Positions 1 to 7,540 of a DNA stretch of 64,000 nucleotides are shown one piece after another. Below the pieces are notes generated by a model, which saw only the letters and a list, made by a program, of their open reading frames with translations, did not search any database and was not told the DNA's origin. The stretch is from NCBI GenBank assembly GCA_964433905.1, contig CAYSSM010000001.1:66458-130457 (forward strand), given 5' to 3'. Both the position numbers and the translations under genes were made by a program. Position 1 is the stretch's first letter; each line of letters starts with the position of its first letter. The DNA comes from CAYSSM01 sp964433905 (GTDB taxonomy: Bacteria > Patescibacteriota > UBA1384 > UBA12157 > JAENIV01).

Positions 1-186
1 AATTTTATCTATCTCCGTCTTATCAATTTTTGAGAGCCTAAGTTTATCTTTATTTTCAAGATAAAAACTGAAGGTTTTGAGTAGTCTTAAGTAGTCAAAA
101 TCGAAATCAAAAAGATTTTGTTTAGCGACTCCCCTATTATAGACATGATAAAGGTGGTCATTGGCATACACGGGTTTAACATACAT
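1..186 (-). CDS. RAYT-like Y1 transposase, partial (5' part only)
   Basis: The reading frame starts at an ATG at 186 and runs off the left edge without a stop, so only about 62 residues are visible. They contain YHVYNRGVAKQ followed by an F-x-x-DYLRLL stretch, the N-terminal signature of IS200-like Y1 (HUH) transposases of the REP-associated (RAYT) type. The catalytic HxH motif and tyrosine would lie beyond the edge. A REP-like hairpin sits about 50 bp upstream of the start (221-253), the arrangement expected for a RAYT gene. It is related in fold, but not closely in sequence, to the complete RAYT at 61144-61830. The family call is fairly safe from the motif; completeness and activity are unknown. 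Confidence 0.72.
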   Translation of the reverse strand, partial: MYVKPVYANDHLYHVYNRGVAKQNLFDFDFDYLRLLKTFSFYLENKDKLRLSKIDKTEIDKI

Positions 187-220
187 AAGTTTAATATATC
201 ATTTATCTTTAGTTTTTGTC

Positions 221-253
221 CACATCGTTAAAGACACATCGCAAGTGTTTAAG
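221..253. repeat. REP-like repeat, copy A
   Basis: The core ACACATCGCAAGTGT lies at 234-248, preceded by a second CACATCG at 221-227. The same two-part layout occurs at 33053-33083, and the core differs from the hairpins flanking the complete RAYT (61123-61147, 61860-61884) only in the loop bases. It lies just upstream of the partial RAYT gene, which makes a REP/RAYT pair plausible. Confidence 0.6.
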
Positions 254-284
254 CGGTAGTATCCAAGAAAAAACGCTTAGATAT

Positions 285-314
285 TTGAAAAAGGTGGTAA
301 AAATATGATATATT
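285..314 (+). promoter_or_regulatory. sigma70-type promoter for tRNA-Ala/leuS
   Basis: TTGAAA (285-290), an 18-bp spacer and TATATT (309-314) precede the tRNA gene by about 48 bp. No other good promoter is seen before leuS, so tRNA-Ala, leuS and the following rpmF-nusB-rnc genes may share this transcript. Inferred from consensus match only. Confidence 0.55.
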
Positions 315-362
315 AAATTAGAATTGGAAGAATAAATTCATTTAGATAGAATTAAAATTTAA

Positions 363-434
363 GGGCCTGTAGCTTAGAGGAAAAGCGTTAGTATGGCATA
401 CTAAAGATCGCGAGTTCGAGTCTCGCCAGGTCCA
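363..434 (+). tRNA. tRNA-Ala(GGC)
   Basis: A complete 72-nt cloverleaf can be folded by eye. The acceptor stem GGGCCTG/CAGGTCC contains the G3:U70 wobble pair that is the alanine identity element. The D arm is GCTT/AAGC, the anticodon stem TTAGT/ACTAA holds the 7-nt loop ATGGCAT with U33 and anticodon GGC, and the T arm is GCGAG-TTCGAGT-CTCGC. The discriminator is A73. CCA is not encoded (AAAA follows), so it must be added by a CCA-adding enzyme. It reads GCC codons and lies directly upstream of leuS. Confidence 0.95.
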
Positions 435-451
435 AAAATAAACAATAGAAT

Positions 452-519
452 GACTCGCATTTGCGGGAAGGTCCGAGATAGTTGCCTAAAGGCGAGTCCC
501 CGACGGTCCACCAACTATT
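452..519 (+). promoter_or_regulatory. Candidate structured leader of leuS (possible pseudoknot)
   Basis: The 85 nt between tRNA-Ala and leuS are GC-richer than usual for an intergenic stretch here and hold two perfect 7-bp complementarities. GACTCGC (452-458) pairs with GCGAGTC (492-498), and ATAGTTG (478-484) pairs with CAACTAT (512-518), ending one base before the ATG. Because 478-484 lies inside the first helix and 512-518 outside it, the two would form a pseudoknot that covers the translation start. leuS has no Shine-Dalgarno in this region. No T-box consensus or specifier loop was found. The structure is seen in the sequence; the regulatory role is inference. Confidence 0.4.
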
Positions 520-3027
520 ATGGAAAAATACGTTTTTAAATTAATTGAAAAAAAGTGGCAGAAGATATGGGAAGAAGAAAGCTACGGTAAAGCCGAGGAT
601 TTTTCAAAAAAACCAAAGCACTATCATTTGGTTGAGTTTCCCTATCCTTCAGGTGAAGGACTCCACATCGGCCACTGCATGAGCTATGGCGCGTCCGATG
701 CTTATTGCCGAATGAAACGGATGCAGGGTTTTGAAGTAATGTTTCCAATGGGCTGGGATGCTTTTGGGCTACCGACAGAAAATTTTGCCATTAAAAACAA
801 AGTTAAACCTCAAGATGCAACTAAGAAAAATATTGATAATTACCGCCGTCAGATGAAATCTCTCGGTTATTCGTTTGACTGGTCTCGCGAAGTAAACACA
901 ACAGACCCTACTTATTACAAATGGACTCAATGGATTTTCCTGCAATTTTACAAACACGGAATTGTTGACGGAAAACTTATCGAAGTATTGGATGATGATA
1001 CTGAAACACCTCGCCTTGCCTATCAAGCTGAAATGCCGGTTAATTGGTGTCCTTCATGTAAAATAAATCTTGCCAATGAAGAAGTTGTGGGCGGCGGCTG
1101 TGAACGCTGCGGGACGCCGACAATTAAAAAAATGCAAAAACAATGGATGCTCCGAATCACCTCGTACGCCGATAGATTGATAACTGACTTAGATAAAGTT
1201 GATTATTTGGATAAAATTAAAACCCAGCAATTAAATTGGATCGGAAAATCTGAAGGCGCGAATATAAAATTCGAAATCCGAAGTTCGAAATCCGAAACAA
1301 ATTCTAAATCACAAATTATAAATTCAAAACAATATATAGATGTTTTCACAACGAGGGCAGATACTTTGTTTGGGTGTACTTATGTTGTGTTAGCGCCAGA
1401 ACATCCATTGATAAACAAAATTAAAAATAAAATATCAAATATTAAAGAGGTTGAAGAATACATTGATAAAGCGACAAGGAAATCAGATTTGGAACGGGCG
1501 GAAATTGAAAAAGAAAAAACCGGCGTTGAGCTAAAAGGGATCTCGACCACAAATCCAATCAACAATGAGAAAATTCCAGTTTGGATTGCTGATTATGTTC
1601 TACTAACATACGGAACGGGCGCCGTCATGGCAGTCCCCGCTCATGACCAACGCGATTTCGAATTTGCTAAAAAATATGAGATTAGGATTAAAATGGTGAT
1701 TTGTCCTAACTATCCGAATCCTGTTTGTCCAGTTCTTGAGAAAGCTTTTGAAGATTACGGTCATTTAGTTGATTCTGGAGAATTCGACGGTTTCACATCC
1801 AAGGATGCGCAAAAGAAAATTACAGAAAAACTAAAAGAAATCGGGGCTGGAGATTTTGGCATTAATTACAAATTGCGTGATTGGATTTTTTCTCGTCAGC
1901 ATTATTGGGGTGAGCCGATTCCGATTGTCCATTGTGAAAAATGTGGCGTTGTTGCTTTGGACGAAAAGGATCTACCACTTAAATTACCAGAAATTGAACA
2001 TTACGAACCAACCGATACTGGTGAATCCCCACTGGCAAAAATATCAGAATGGGTAAATACAAAATGTCCGGGTTGTGATGGCGAAGCCAAGCGTGAAACC
2101 GACACAATGCCTAATTGGGCCGGTTCTTCATGGTACTATTTAAGATATTGTGATCCAAAAAATACCAACTCTCTTGCGGATCAAAAAATATTGGATTTTT
2201 GGATGCCAGTTGATTTATACAATGGCGGCGTCGAACATACCACTTTGCATTTACTTTACTCACGGTTCTGGCACAAGTTTTTGTACGATCTAAAAGTTGT
2301 CCCAGGTGCAGAGCCATATCAAAAACGAATAACCCACGGATTAATTTTGGGAAATGATAATCAAAAGATGAGCAAATCACGTGGCAATGTTATTAATCCG
2401 GATTCAATTGTTGAAAAATTTGGAGCAGATACTCTACGCGCCTATATTATGTTTATCGGGCCTTACGACAAGGAATCTGCTTGGAATATGGCTGGGGTTC
2501 TGGGTGTTTTTCGATTTCTGAATCGTGTTTGGAAAAATTCAAAAAAAATTAATGATTCTGATTCGGAAAAAATGCACTATAAAATGAATCAAACAATCGA
2601 TGGTGTTAGTAAAGATCTTGAATCGTTCAGTTTTAACACGGTGATTTCTAAATTAATGGAATTAAATAATGCTATCGAGAAAGAAAATATATCAAAAGAA
2701 TCATTTAGTACATTTTTGAAATTGCTATTTCCTGCCTGTCCGCATATTGCTGAAGAACTGTGGGAGAAGTTGGGTTTTGATGAAAAAATCAAAAATCAAG
2801 AGTGGCCAAAAGCGGATAAAAATTATTTGGTTGAAAAAGAGGTAAATATTGCCATTCAGATTAATGGTAAGACCAAAGGCTTAATAAAAGTTGCTCCTAG
2901 CGCCCCTCAAAGTCAAGTTGAAGAAGGTGCAAAAAAAGATAAACGATTGCAAGAAATACTAGAAGATAAATCGGTAAAAAAAATTATTTATGTTGCTGGA
3001 CGGATTATCAATTTTGTGGTAGAATAA
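520..3027 (+). CDS. leuS: Leucyl-tRNA synthetase
   Basis: Cytoplasmic class I synthetase that charges tRNA-Leu. The 835-residue protein has the HIGH motif at 49-52 within PYPSGEGLHIGH, the KMSKS loop at about 616-620, and a CP1 editing domain with TTRADTLFG and the GTGAVMAVPAHDQRD stretch that hydrolyses mischarged tRNA. Cysteine pairs (CPSC/CERC and CEKC/CPGC) suggest zinc binding. About 20 residues near 250-270 are encoded by a short A-rich internal repeat of cgaaatccgaa units, an extension just before the editing motif. The start follows tRNA-Ala by 85 nt without a Shine-Dalgarno; a possible pseudoknot covers it. Confidence 0.97.
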   Translation: MEKYVFKLIEKKWQKIWEEESYGKAEDFSKKPKHYHLVEFPYPSGEGLHIGHCMSYGASDAYCRMKRMQGFEVMFPMGWDAFGLPTENFAIKNKVKPQDATKKNIDNYRRQMKSLGYSFDWSREVNTTDPTYYKWTQWIFLQFYKHGIVDGKLIEVLDDDTETPRLAYQAEMPVNWCPSCKINLANEEVVGGGCERCGTPTIKKMQKQWMLRITSYADRLITDLDKVDYLDKIKTQQLNWIGKSEGANIKFEIRSSKSETNSKSQIINSKQYIDVFTTRADTLFGCTYVVLAPEHPLINKIKNKISNIKEVEEYIDKATRKSDLERAEIEKEKTGVELKGISTTNPINNEKIPVWIADYVLLTYGTGAVMAVPAHDQRDFEFAKKYEIRIKMVICPNYPNPVCPVLEKAFEDYGHLVDSGEFDGFTSKDAQKKITEKLKEIGAGDFGINYKLRDWIFSRQHYWGEPIPIVHCEKCGVVALDEKDLPLKLPEIEHYEPTDTGESPLAKISEWVNTKCPGCDGEAKRETDTMPNWAGSSWYYLRYCDPKNTNSLADQKILDFWMPVDLYNGGVEHTTLHLLYSRFWHKFLYDLKVVPGAEPYQKRITHGLILGNDNQKMSKSRGNVINPDSIVEKFGADTLRAYIMFIGPYDKESAWNMAGVLGVFRFLNRVWKNSKKINDSDSEKMHYKMNQTIDGVSKDLESFSFNTVISKLMELNNAIEKENISKESFSTFLKLLFPACPHIAEELWEKLGFDEKIKNQEWPKADKNYLVEKEVNIAIQINGKTKGLIKVAPSAPQSQVEEGAKKDKRLQEILEDKSVKKIIYVAGRIINFVVE

Positions 3028-3088
3028 ATAAAGTGATACGAAATACAAAACACATACTAAAATACGAAAAAAAATAAGAGAGGATTTT

Positions 3089-3322
3089 ATGGCAGAGCCA
3101 AAGAAAAGACTAACATCGAGCCGCTCAGGCAATAGAAGATCGCATCTTCAACTTAAAAAACAAACTTTATCAAACTGTCCAAAATGCAAAAATGCAAACT
3201 TGCCACATCTTGTTTGTCCTACATGCGGTTTTTACAATGGCAATGATGTCCTAAGATTAGAAGAAAAAGCCAAAGCTAAAGATCAAAGACGCAAAGAGCA
3301 GGAAAAAGAACTGGAGAAATAA
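3089..3322 (+). CDS. rpmF: Ribosomal protein bL32
   Basis: Large-subunit protein of 77 residues. It starts MAEPKKRLTSSRSGNRRSH, the usual basic N-terminus, followed by two CxxC pairs (CPKC at about 31-34, CPTC at about 44-47) forming the zinc ribbon of the cysteine-containing type. The C-terminus is a Lys/Glu-rich helix slightly longer than usual. An AGAGGA Shine-Dalgarno precedes the ATG. The stop overlaps the nusB start as TAATG, indicating translational coupling. Confidence 0.95.
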   Translation: MAEPKKRLTSSRSGNRRSHLQLKKQTLSNCPKCKNANLPHLVCPTCGFYNGNDVLRLEEKAKAKDQRRKEQEKELEK

Positions 3323-3765
3323 TGAATAGGCATCTTTCGAGAGTTATTATTATGCAGACTTTATACGAATGGGACTTTCGACCAGATTCTGATATTTCAG
3401 AAATAAAACAAAGAAACATAGATAACTATCAAGAAGATGCTGATAACAAATTCATTGACAATACTATCAACGGTATTATCAAAAATCAAAAGACGATCGA
3501 TGACGAAATTACAAAAGCAGCCCCGGAATGGCCGTTAGAGCAAATTTCTTCAATCGATAAAACAATTTTACGGATCGCCATTTTTGAATTATTAAAATCC
3601 GATGAAGTTCCACCCAAAGTAGCTATTAATGAAGCGGTAGAATTAGGAAAAACTTTTGGCGGTCAGAACTCTTCCAAATTTATTAATGGGGTTTTAGGAA
3701 CTGTTTATCGTAGCTCATCAAAATATAATCCCAAAGACGACAAAAAGGAGAATAAGGATGAGTAA
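3322..3765 (+). CDS. nusB: Transcription antitermination factor NusB
   Basis: The 147-residue protein fits the all-helical NusB family: an N-terminal RHLSRVIIMQTLYEWDF segment and a C-terminal IDKTILRIAIFELL ... PPKVAINEAVELGKTFGGQNSSKFINGVLG block. NusB with S10 forms the antitermination complex on rRNA operons. Its start overlaps the rpmF stop by one base, and its end overlaps rnc by 8 bp. The C-terminal tail is lysine-rich. Confidence 0.95.
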   Translation: MNRHLSRVIIMQTLYEWDFRPDSDISEIKQRNIDNYQEDADNKFIDNTINGIIKNQKTIDDEITKAAPEWPLEQISSIDKTILRIAIFELLKSDEVPPKVAINEAVELGKTFGGQNSSKFINGVLGTVYRSSSKYNPKDDKKENKDE

Positions 3766-4462
3766 CATTGAAGAATTTGCTAAAAAAATAAATATTACAT
3801 TTAATAATGGAGATCTCTTAAGGCAAGTTTTCGTTCACAGATCATATTTGAACGAAAATATTGGTTTTGATCTGGATCATAATGAAAGATTGGAATTTTT
3901 GGGAGATGCAGTTTTAGAATTAATCGTTACAGAATATTTATATCAAAATTTTGACAATCCGGAGGGTGAACTAACAAATTTAAGATCAGCTCTCGTTAAG
4001 GGTTCCATGCTTTCTAATATCGCGCAAGAACTTGAAATTGACAAATTTTTATATTTATCCAAAGGTGAGGCAAAATCCGAAGGTAAATCAAAACAATTAA
4101 TCATGGCAAACGCTTTCGAGGCACTAATTGGAGCGATTTATCTTGATCAGGGTTATGAAGTCACATCGGAATTTATTAAGAAGAATATTATTAAACATCT
4201 AAAAAAAATTATGGATCAAAAGCTGTATCTTGATCCTAAAAGTCATTTACAGGAATTAGCACAAGATCAACTTTCGGTTACGCCAAACTATCAAGTATTG
4301 GGTGAGCATGGACCCGATCATGCCAAAAGTTTCACGGTTGGATGTTTTATTTCCAAAAAATTAATTGGAGAAGGTTCTGGCAGCTCTAAACAAACTGCCG
4401 AAAGCGCCGCTGCTTCATCGGCTTTAGAACATTGGACGGAAGCTAAGTCACAAGACTTTTAA
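3758..4462 (+). CDS. rnc: Ribonuclease III
   Basis: Double-strand-specific endoribonuclease that processes rRNA precursors. The 234 residues contain the signature NERLEFLGDAVLE (about 43-55) and the second acidic site NAFEALIGAIYLDQGY, followed by a double-stranded-RNA-binding domain (DPKSHLQELAQDQ ... GSSKQTAESAAASSALEHW). Coupling with nusB puts rRNA synthesis and processing together. The 3' end overlaps the convergent PaaX-like gene by 4 bp. Confidence 0.97.
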   Translation: MSNIEEFAKKINITFNNGDLLRQVFVHRSYLNENIGFDLDHNERLEFLGDAVLELIVTEYLYQNFDNPEGELTNLRSALVKGSMLSNIAQELEIDKFLYLSKGEAKSEGKSKQLIMANAFEALIGAIYLDQGYEVTSEFIKKNIIKHLKKIMDQKLYLDPKSHLQELAQDQLSVTPNYQVLGEHGPDHAKSFTVGCFISKKLIGEGSGSSKQTAESAAASSALEHWTEAKSQDF

Positions 4463-5166
4463 ACGACATAGGTTCTTAATTGTTTATAGATTTCATTCGC
4501 CTTATTGCGATAATGATCTTTTCGACGAAATTCCCATGGCATAATGGGATCTTTTTTTAATATGAGAGCATATTGGAAGATTAATTTTTTAGCGCTATAT
4601 TTAGGATTTGTATCTTTATTAATATTTTTTAATATTCTTTCCGCGGATAAATTGAAAAGCTTGTATTCATCTTCTAGTTCGGGTAAATTCCATGATTTTT
4701 GGATAATAGTATTATCGATACCATTAGTTCTACTTACTTCAAAAAACTTAATTTTATTTTGTAATTTAAGACGATTTTTAATTTCTTCGATCTCACTTTT
4801 AATGTCATTCGGCGATATCCATACACTTGCTTGCAAAAGCCCCATTCCCATTTTAGTTAAAGCTCGTCTTAAGCGATCTCTAACATCACGGTTGACTTCC
4901 GGTATGTCAAAGATTACCAATCGCCATTTACCATCCCACTTGCCAGTTTCTTTTAAAGGCTTCAAGATCTTATCGAATTCTCGTTCCCCTTTTTCGGTTA
5001 TTTTGTAATAGAATTCATCTTCTTTTTTTATTTTTTCAGCATAAGAGAGATTTTTAAATTTTGCTAATACACCGTTAGCTTTTTTCCCCCAACGGTTGAT
5101 TCTGTAAAGTGGCACAACTTTTTCGTCTTCCAATAATATGAAAATTTCTTGCAAAGGTGTTAACAC
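4459..5166 (-). CDS. PaaX-like transcriptional regulator with Cas2-fold domain
   Basis: The 235-residue protein begins with a winged-helix-like segment (about 1-70) followed by WDGKWRLVIFDIPE ... RDRLRRALTKMGMGLLQASVWISP (about 77-120). This is the ferredoxin-like, Cas2-related domain of PaaX-type regulators; many CPR genomes carry free-standing members of this group. No CRISPR array or other cas gene is nearby, so an adaptation role is not supported. The start is a GTG at 5166 with AAGGAG upstream. The promoter's -35 box lies inside a perfect inverted repeat (5205-5218), suggesting self-repression. The ligand and targets are unknown. Confidence 0.7.
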   Translation of the reverse strand: MLTPLQEIFILLEDEKVVPLYRINRWGKKANGVLAKFKNLSYAEKIKKEDEFYYKITEKGEREFDKILKPLKETGKWDGKWRLVIFDIPEVNRDVRDRLRRALTKMGMGLLQASVWISPNDIKSEIEEIKNRLKLQNKIKFFEVSRTNGIDNTIIQKSWNLPELEDEYKLFNLSAERILKNINKDTNPKYSAKKLIFQYALILKKDPIMPWEFRRKDHYRNKANEIYKQLRTYVV

Positions 5167-5188
5167 ATTGCTCCTTACTTAGAACTAT

Positions 5189-5218
5189 AAAATACCACAC
5201 TTAGTTGACGGTCGTCAA
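5189..5218 (-). promoter_or_regulatory. Promoter with palindromic operator candidate
   Basis: On the minus strand TTGACG (5218-5213), an 18-bp spacer and TATTTT (5194-5189) precede the PaaX-like gene. The -35 box is the left arm of the perfect palindrome TTGACGACCGTCAA (5218-5205). A repressor dimer bound here would exclude RNA polymerase, so autoregulation by the adjacent regulator is a natural hypothesis. No second copy of the palindrome was noticed in the window. Confidence 0.5.
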
Positions 5219-5219
5219 G

Positions 5220-6161
5220 TTATTTCCAAGTCCAATTATTAAACCCCCATTCCAATAATTTCTTACTTTCTTTGGCTGAAGCAACAATCGTATCCTCATT
5301 GGTATTTAATATTACCGAAATGATTTTATGATTATCTTTTTCGGCCTGCGCAACTAAACCATGTCCTGCAGCAGGCGTAAAACCAGTTTTGATTCCGATA
5401 GCAAAAGGATAATAATATTGTTCTTCTAAGCGGATCAAGCGATTTGAGTTTTCCAAATTGTGAATTATCTTACCGTCAGTTGAGCTAAAGCTAATATCAG
5501 GTATTCTCACTAATTCACGAAATTGCTTAATTTTCATCGCATAGCTTGATAGAATTGCCAAATCGTAAGCGGTAGAATATCCGCTATCATCTAATCCTGC
5601 AGGATCTTTGAATTGAGTATTTTTTAGGCCTATTAATGACGATTTTTTATTCATCATTTCTACAAACTTATCTTTTCCGCCAAAATAGGTCGCTAATGCA
5701 AAAGCGGTATCATTGCCAGACTTAATTAATAATCCTTTTAAAAGATTATCTACAGTAATTTTTTCGCCGACTCTTAAACTAATATCGGAACCTTCAATTG
5801 CTATCATCGGATAGGTAATTTCTACAATATCATTTAATTTATCGTTAAAATCCTCTAATACTAAAGTTGCTGTCATTATTTTAGTGGTTGAAGCGATCGG
5901 TACTTGTAAATTCGGTTCTTTTGAAGCTAAAACATAAGAACTGTCAACATCCATTAAAATATATGACTTGGCATATATTTGGAGATCATTGGCATTAGAA
6001 TTCTTCTGTGGGGGCTTTGTGAGGGCAAGCTTAACAGGTTGAATACTTTTTTGAGTACCTAATATCTTTTGGGAATTACTTTTATTTTCACTGCGATAGA
6101 AAATTCCCAATAAGACAATTAGTAAAACTCCACAAATTGCCCAAAGAGTTTTTGAAAGCAT
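5220..6161 (-). CDS. dacA: D-alanyl-D-alanine carboxypeptidase (peptidase S11)
   Basis: Serine peptidase that trims the terminal D-Ala from peptidoglycan stem peptides outside the membrane. An N-terminal hydrophobic segment (about 4-21) acts as signal or anchor. All three penicillin-binding motifs are visible: STTK (91-94, catalytic Ser91 and Lys94), SGN (148-150) and KTG (258-260). At 313 residues it lacks most of the C-terminal PBP5-type domain and amphipathic anchor, so the N-terminal helix probably tethers it. It lies 1 bp after aspS in a head-to-tail minus-strand series. It shows that the organism makes a cross-linked cell wall. Confidence 0.92.
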   Translation of the reverse strand: MLSKTLWAICGVLLIVLLGIFYRSENKSNSQKILGTQKSIQPVKLALTKPPQKNSNANDLQIYAKSYILMDVDSSYVLASKEPNLQVPIASTTKIMTATLVLEDFNDKLNDIVEITYPMIAIEGSDISLRVGEKITVDNLLKGLLIKSGNDTAFALATYFGGKDKFVEMMNKKSSLIGLKNTQFKDPAGLDDSGYSTAYDLAILSSYAMKIKQFRELVRIPDISFSSTDGKIIHNLENSNRLIRLEEQYYYPFAIGIKTGFTPAAGHGLVAQAEKDNHKIISVILNTNEDTIVASAKESKKLLEWGFNNWTWK

Positions 6162-6162
6162 T

Positions 6163-7539
6163 TTATTTGCTTATTTTAATATTTAATTCTTTTAGTTGCG
6201 ATTCGTCAACATTTGATGGTGCGTTCATAAGTAAATCACGACCATCCCCTGTCTTGGGGAATGCTATTACTTCGCGGATAGATGGTTCGTTTTGAATAAT
6301 CATTATCAATCTATCCAAACCCCAAGCTATACCGCCATGAGGAGGCACTCCATATTTGAAAGCTTCAAGCATATGGCCAAACCTATCATTAATAGTTTCT
6401 TTTTCGTAACCTAATATTTCAAAAACTTTCGACAACACTTCTGTTTTATGACTTCTAATACTGCCGCCACCAATTTCTTCGCCATTTAATACTAAATCAT
6501 ATTGGGTTGTTCTAATGCCTTCGATCTCGCCATTTAGTATTTTTTCTTTGTCTTCTGGCATTGGGTCAGAAAATGGGTTGTGGGTAAATGTCCATTTTTC
6601 TTCTTTGTCTTTTTCAAAAAAAGGAAAATCAATTATCCAGCAAAAGGCGAGTTCATCAGGATTGTTTTTGTTTTTTCGCAAATCAGGCCGGTCAGTTTGA
6701 TATTTCGATATAGCATCTTTATAAGTTAAAACAGGAAAAGAACCAGTTTGAATATTTTTTTTAGGGCAAAATTCTTTGATTATTTCTTTAACTAATACTT
6801 CGCTTATTTCCATTACATCTTTTTGTGATACGAAACTCAATTCCATATCTAGTTGAGTATGTTCTGGTTGACGGTCGCCACGCGGATCTTCATCTCTTAA
6901 GCAACGAGCTATCTGAAAATATTTTTCTACACCAGAAACCATCAATAACTGCTTAAATTGCTGGGGAGACTGTGGCAAAGCATAAAATTTTCCCGCATGA
7001 AGCCGGGAAGGAACTAAATAATCTCTAGCGCCTTCAGGTGTACTTTTTGTTAAAAGTGGTGTTTCAATTTCCAAAAAATCTTCGCTAATTAACCTATCTC
7101 GGATGAATTTAATAATATCAGATCTAATCTTTAAATTATTTTTCATTCGGTCTGATCTTAAGTCTAAATAGCGGTATTTCATTCTTAAATCTTCGGATAT
7201 TTTAGAAGTATCGTTAATTTCAAAAGGCGGTGTAATACTTTCAGCTAAAATCTCCAAATTTTTTGCTTGAATTTCCACCTTTCCAGAAAGAATTTTAGGG
7301 TTTACCAACCCTTCAGGCCGTTTTTTAACGGTTCCAAATACTTTTATGACATCTTCAGCACTAAGTTTTGAGGCAGTTTCATAAGTTTTATCATCAAAAA
7401 CTATTTGAGTAATACCCCATCTGTCGCGCAAATCAATAAAAATTATTTTGCCATGATCCCGACGGGCTGAAACCCACCCAAACAATGTAACTTCCTTGTC
7501 TAATTGTTGTTCAACTTCTTTTGATAAAACTCTTTCCAT
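6163..7539 (-). CDS. aspS: Aspartyl-tRNA synthetase, form without GAD domain
   Basis: Class II synthetase with an N-terminal OB-fold anticodon-binding domain of bacterial type (GWVSARRDHGKIIFIDLRDR), class II motif 2 (FQIARCLRDEDPRGDRQPEH) and motif 3 (GGIAWGLDRLIMI). Bacterial AspRS is normally near 590 residues and carries a GAD insertion between motifs 2 and 3. Here, at 458 residues, TDRPDLRKNKNNPDELAF runs directly into the WIIDFPFFE strand, so the GAD module is gone. Whether it discriminates tRNA-Asp from tRNA-Asn cannot be told by eye. It is adjacent to pheT (1 bp) and dacA (1 bp). Confidence 0.93.
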   Translation of the reverse strand: MERVLSKEVEQQLDKEVTLFGWVSARRDHGKIIFIDLRDRWGITQIVFDDKTYETASKLSAEDVIKVFGTVKKRPEGLVNPKILSGKVEIQAKNLEILAESITPPFEINDTSKISEDLRMKYRYLDLRSDRMKNNLKIRSDIIKFIRDRLISEDFLEIETPLLTKSTPEGARDYLVPSRLHAGKFYALPQSPQQFKQLLMVSGVEKYFQIARCLRDEDPRGDRQPEHTQLDMELSFVSQKDVMEISEVLVKEIIKEFCPKKNIQTGSFPVLTYKDAISKYQTDRPDLRKNKNNPDELAFCWIIDFPFFEKDKEEKWTFTHNPFSDPMPEDKEKILNGEIEGIRTTQYDLVLNGEEIGGGSIRSHKTEVLSKVFEILGYEKETINDRFGHMLEAFKYGVPPHGGIAWGLDRLIMIIQNEPSIREVIAFPKTGDGRDLLMNAPSNVDESQLKELNIKISK

Positions 7540-7540
7540 T

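Noticed and set aside
452..519. T-box riboswitch or second tRNA before leuS
   Set aside because: No T-box sequence or specifier loop, and although the 3' part ends like a tRNA (GGTCCACCA), no matching 5' acceptor strand exists on either strand.
4459..5166. Cas2 nuclease of a CRISPR system
   Set aside because: The Cas2-like fold is preceded by a winged-helix domain as in PaaX regulators, and there is no array, cas1 or other cas gene in the window.
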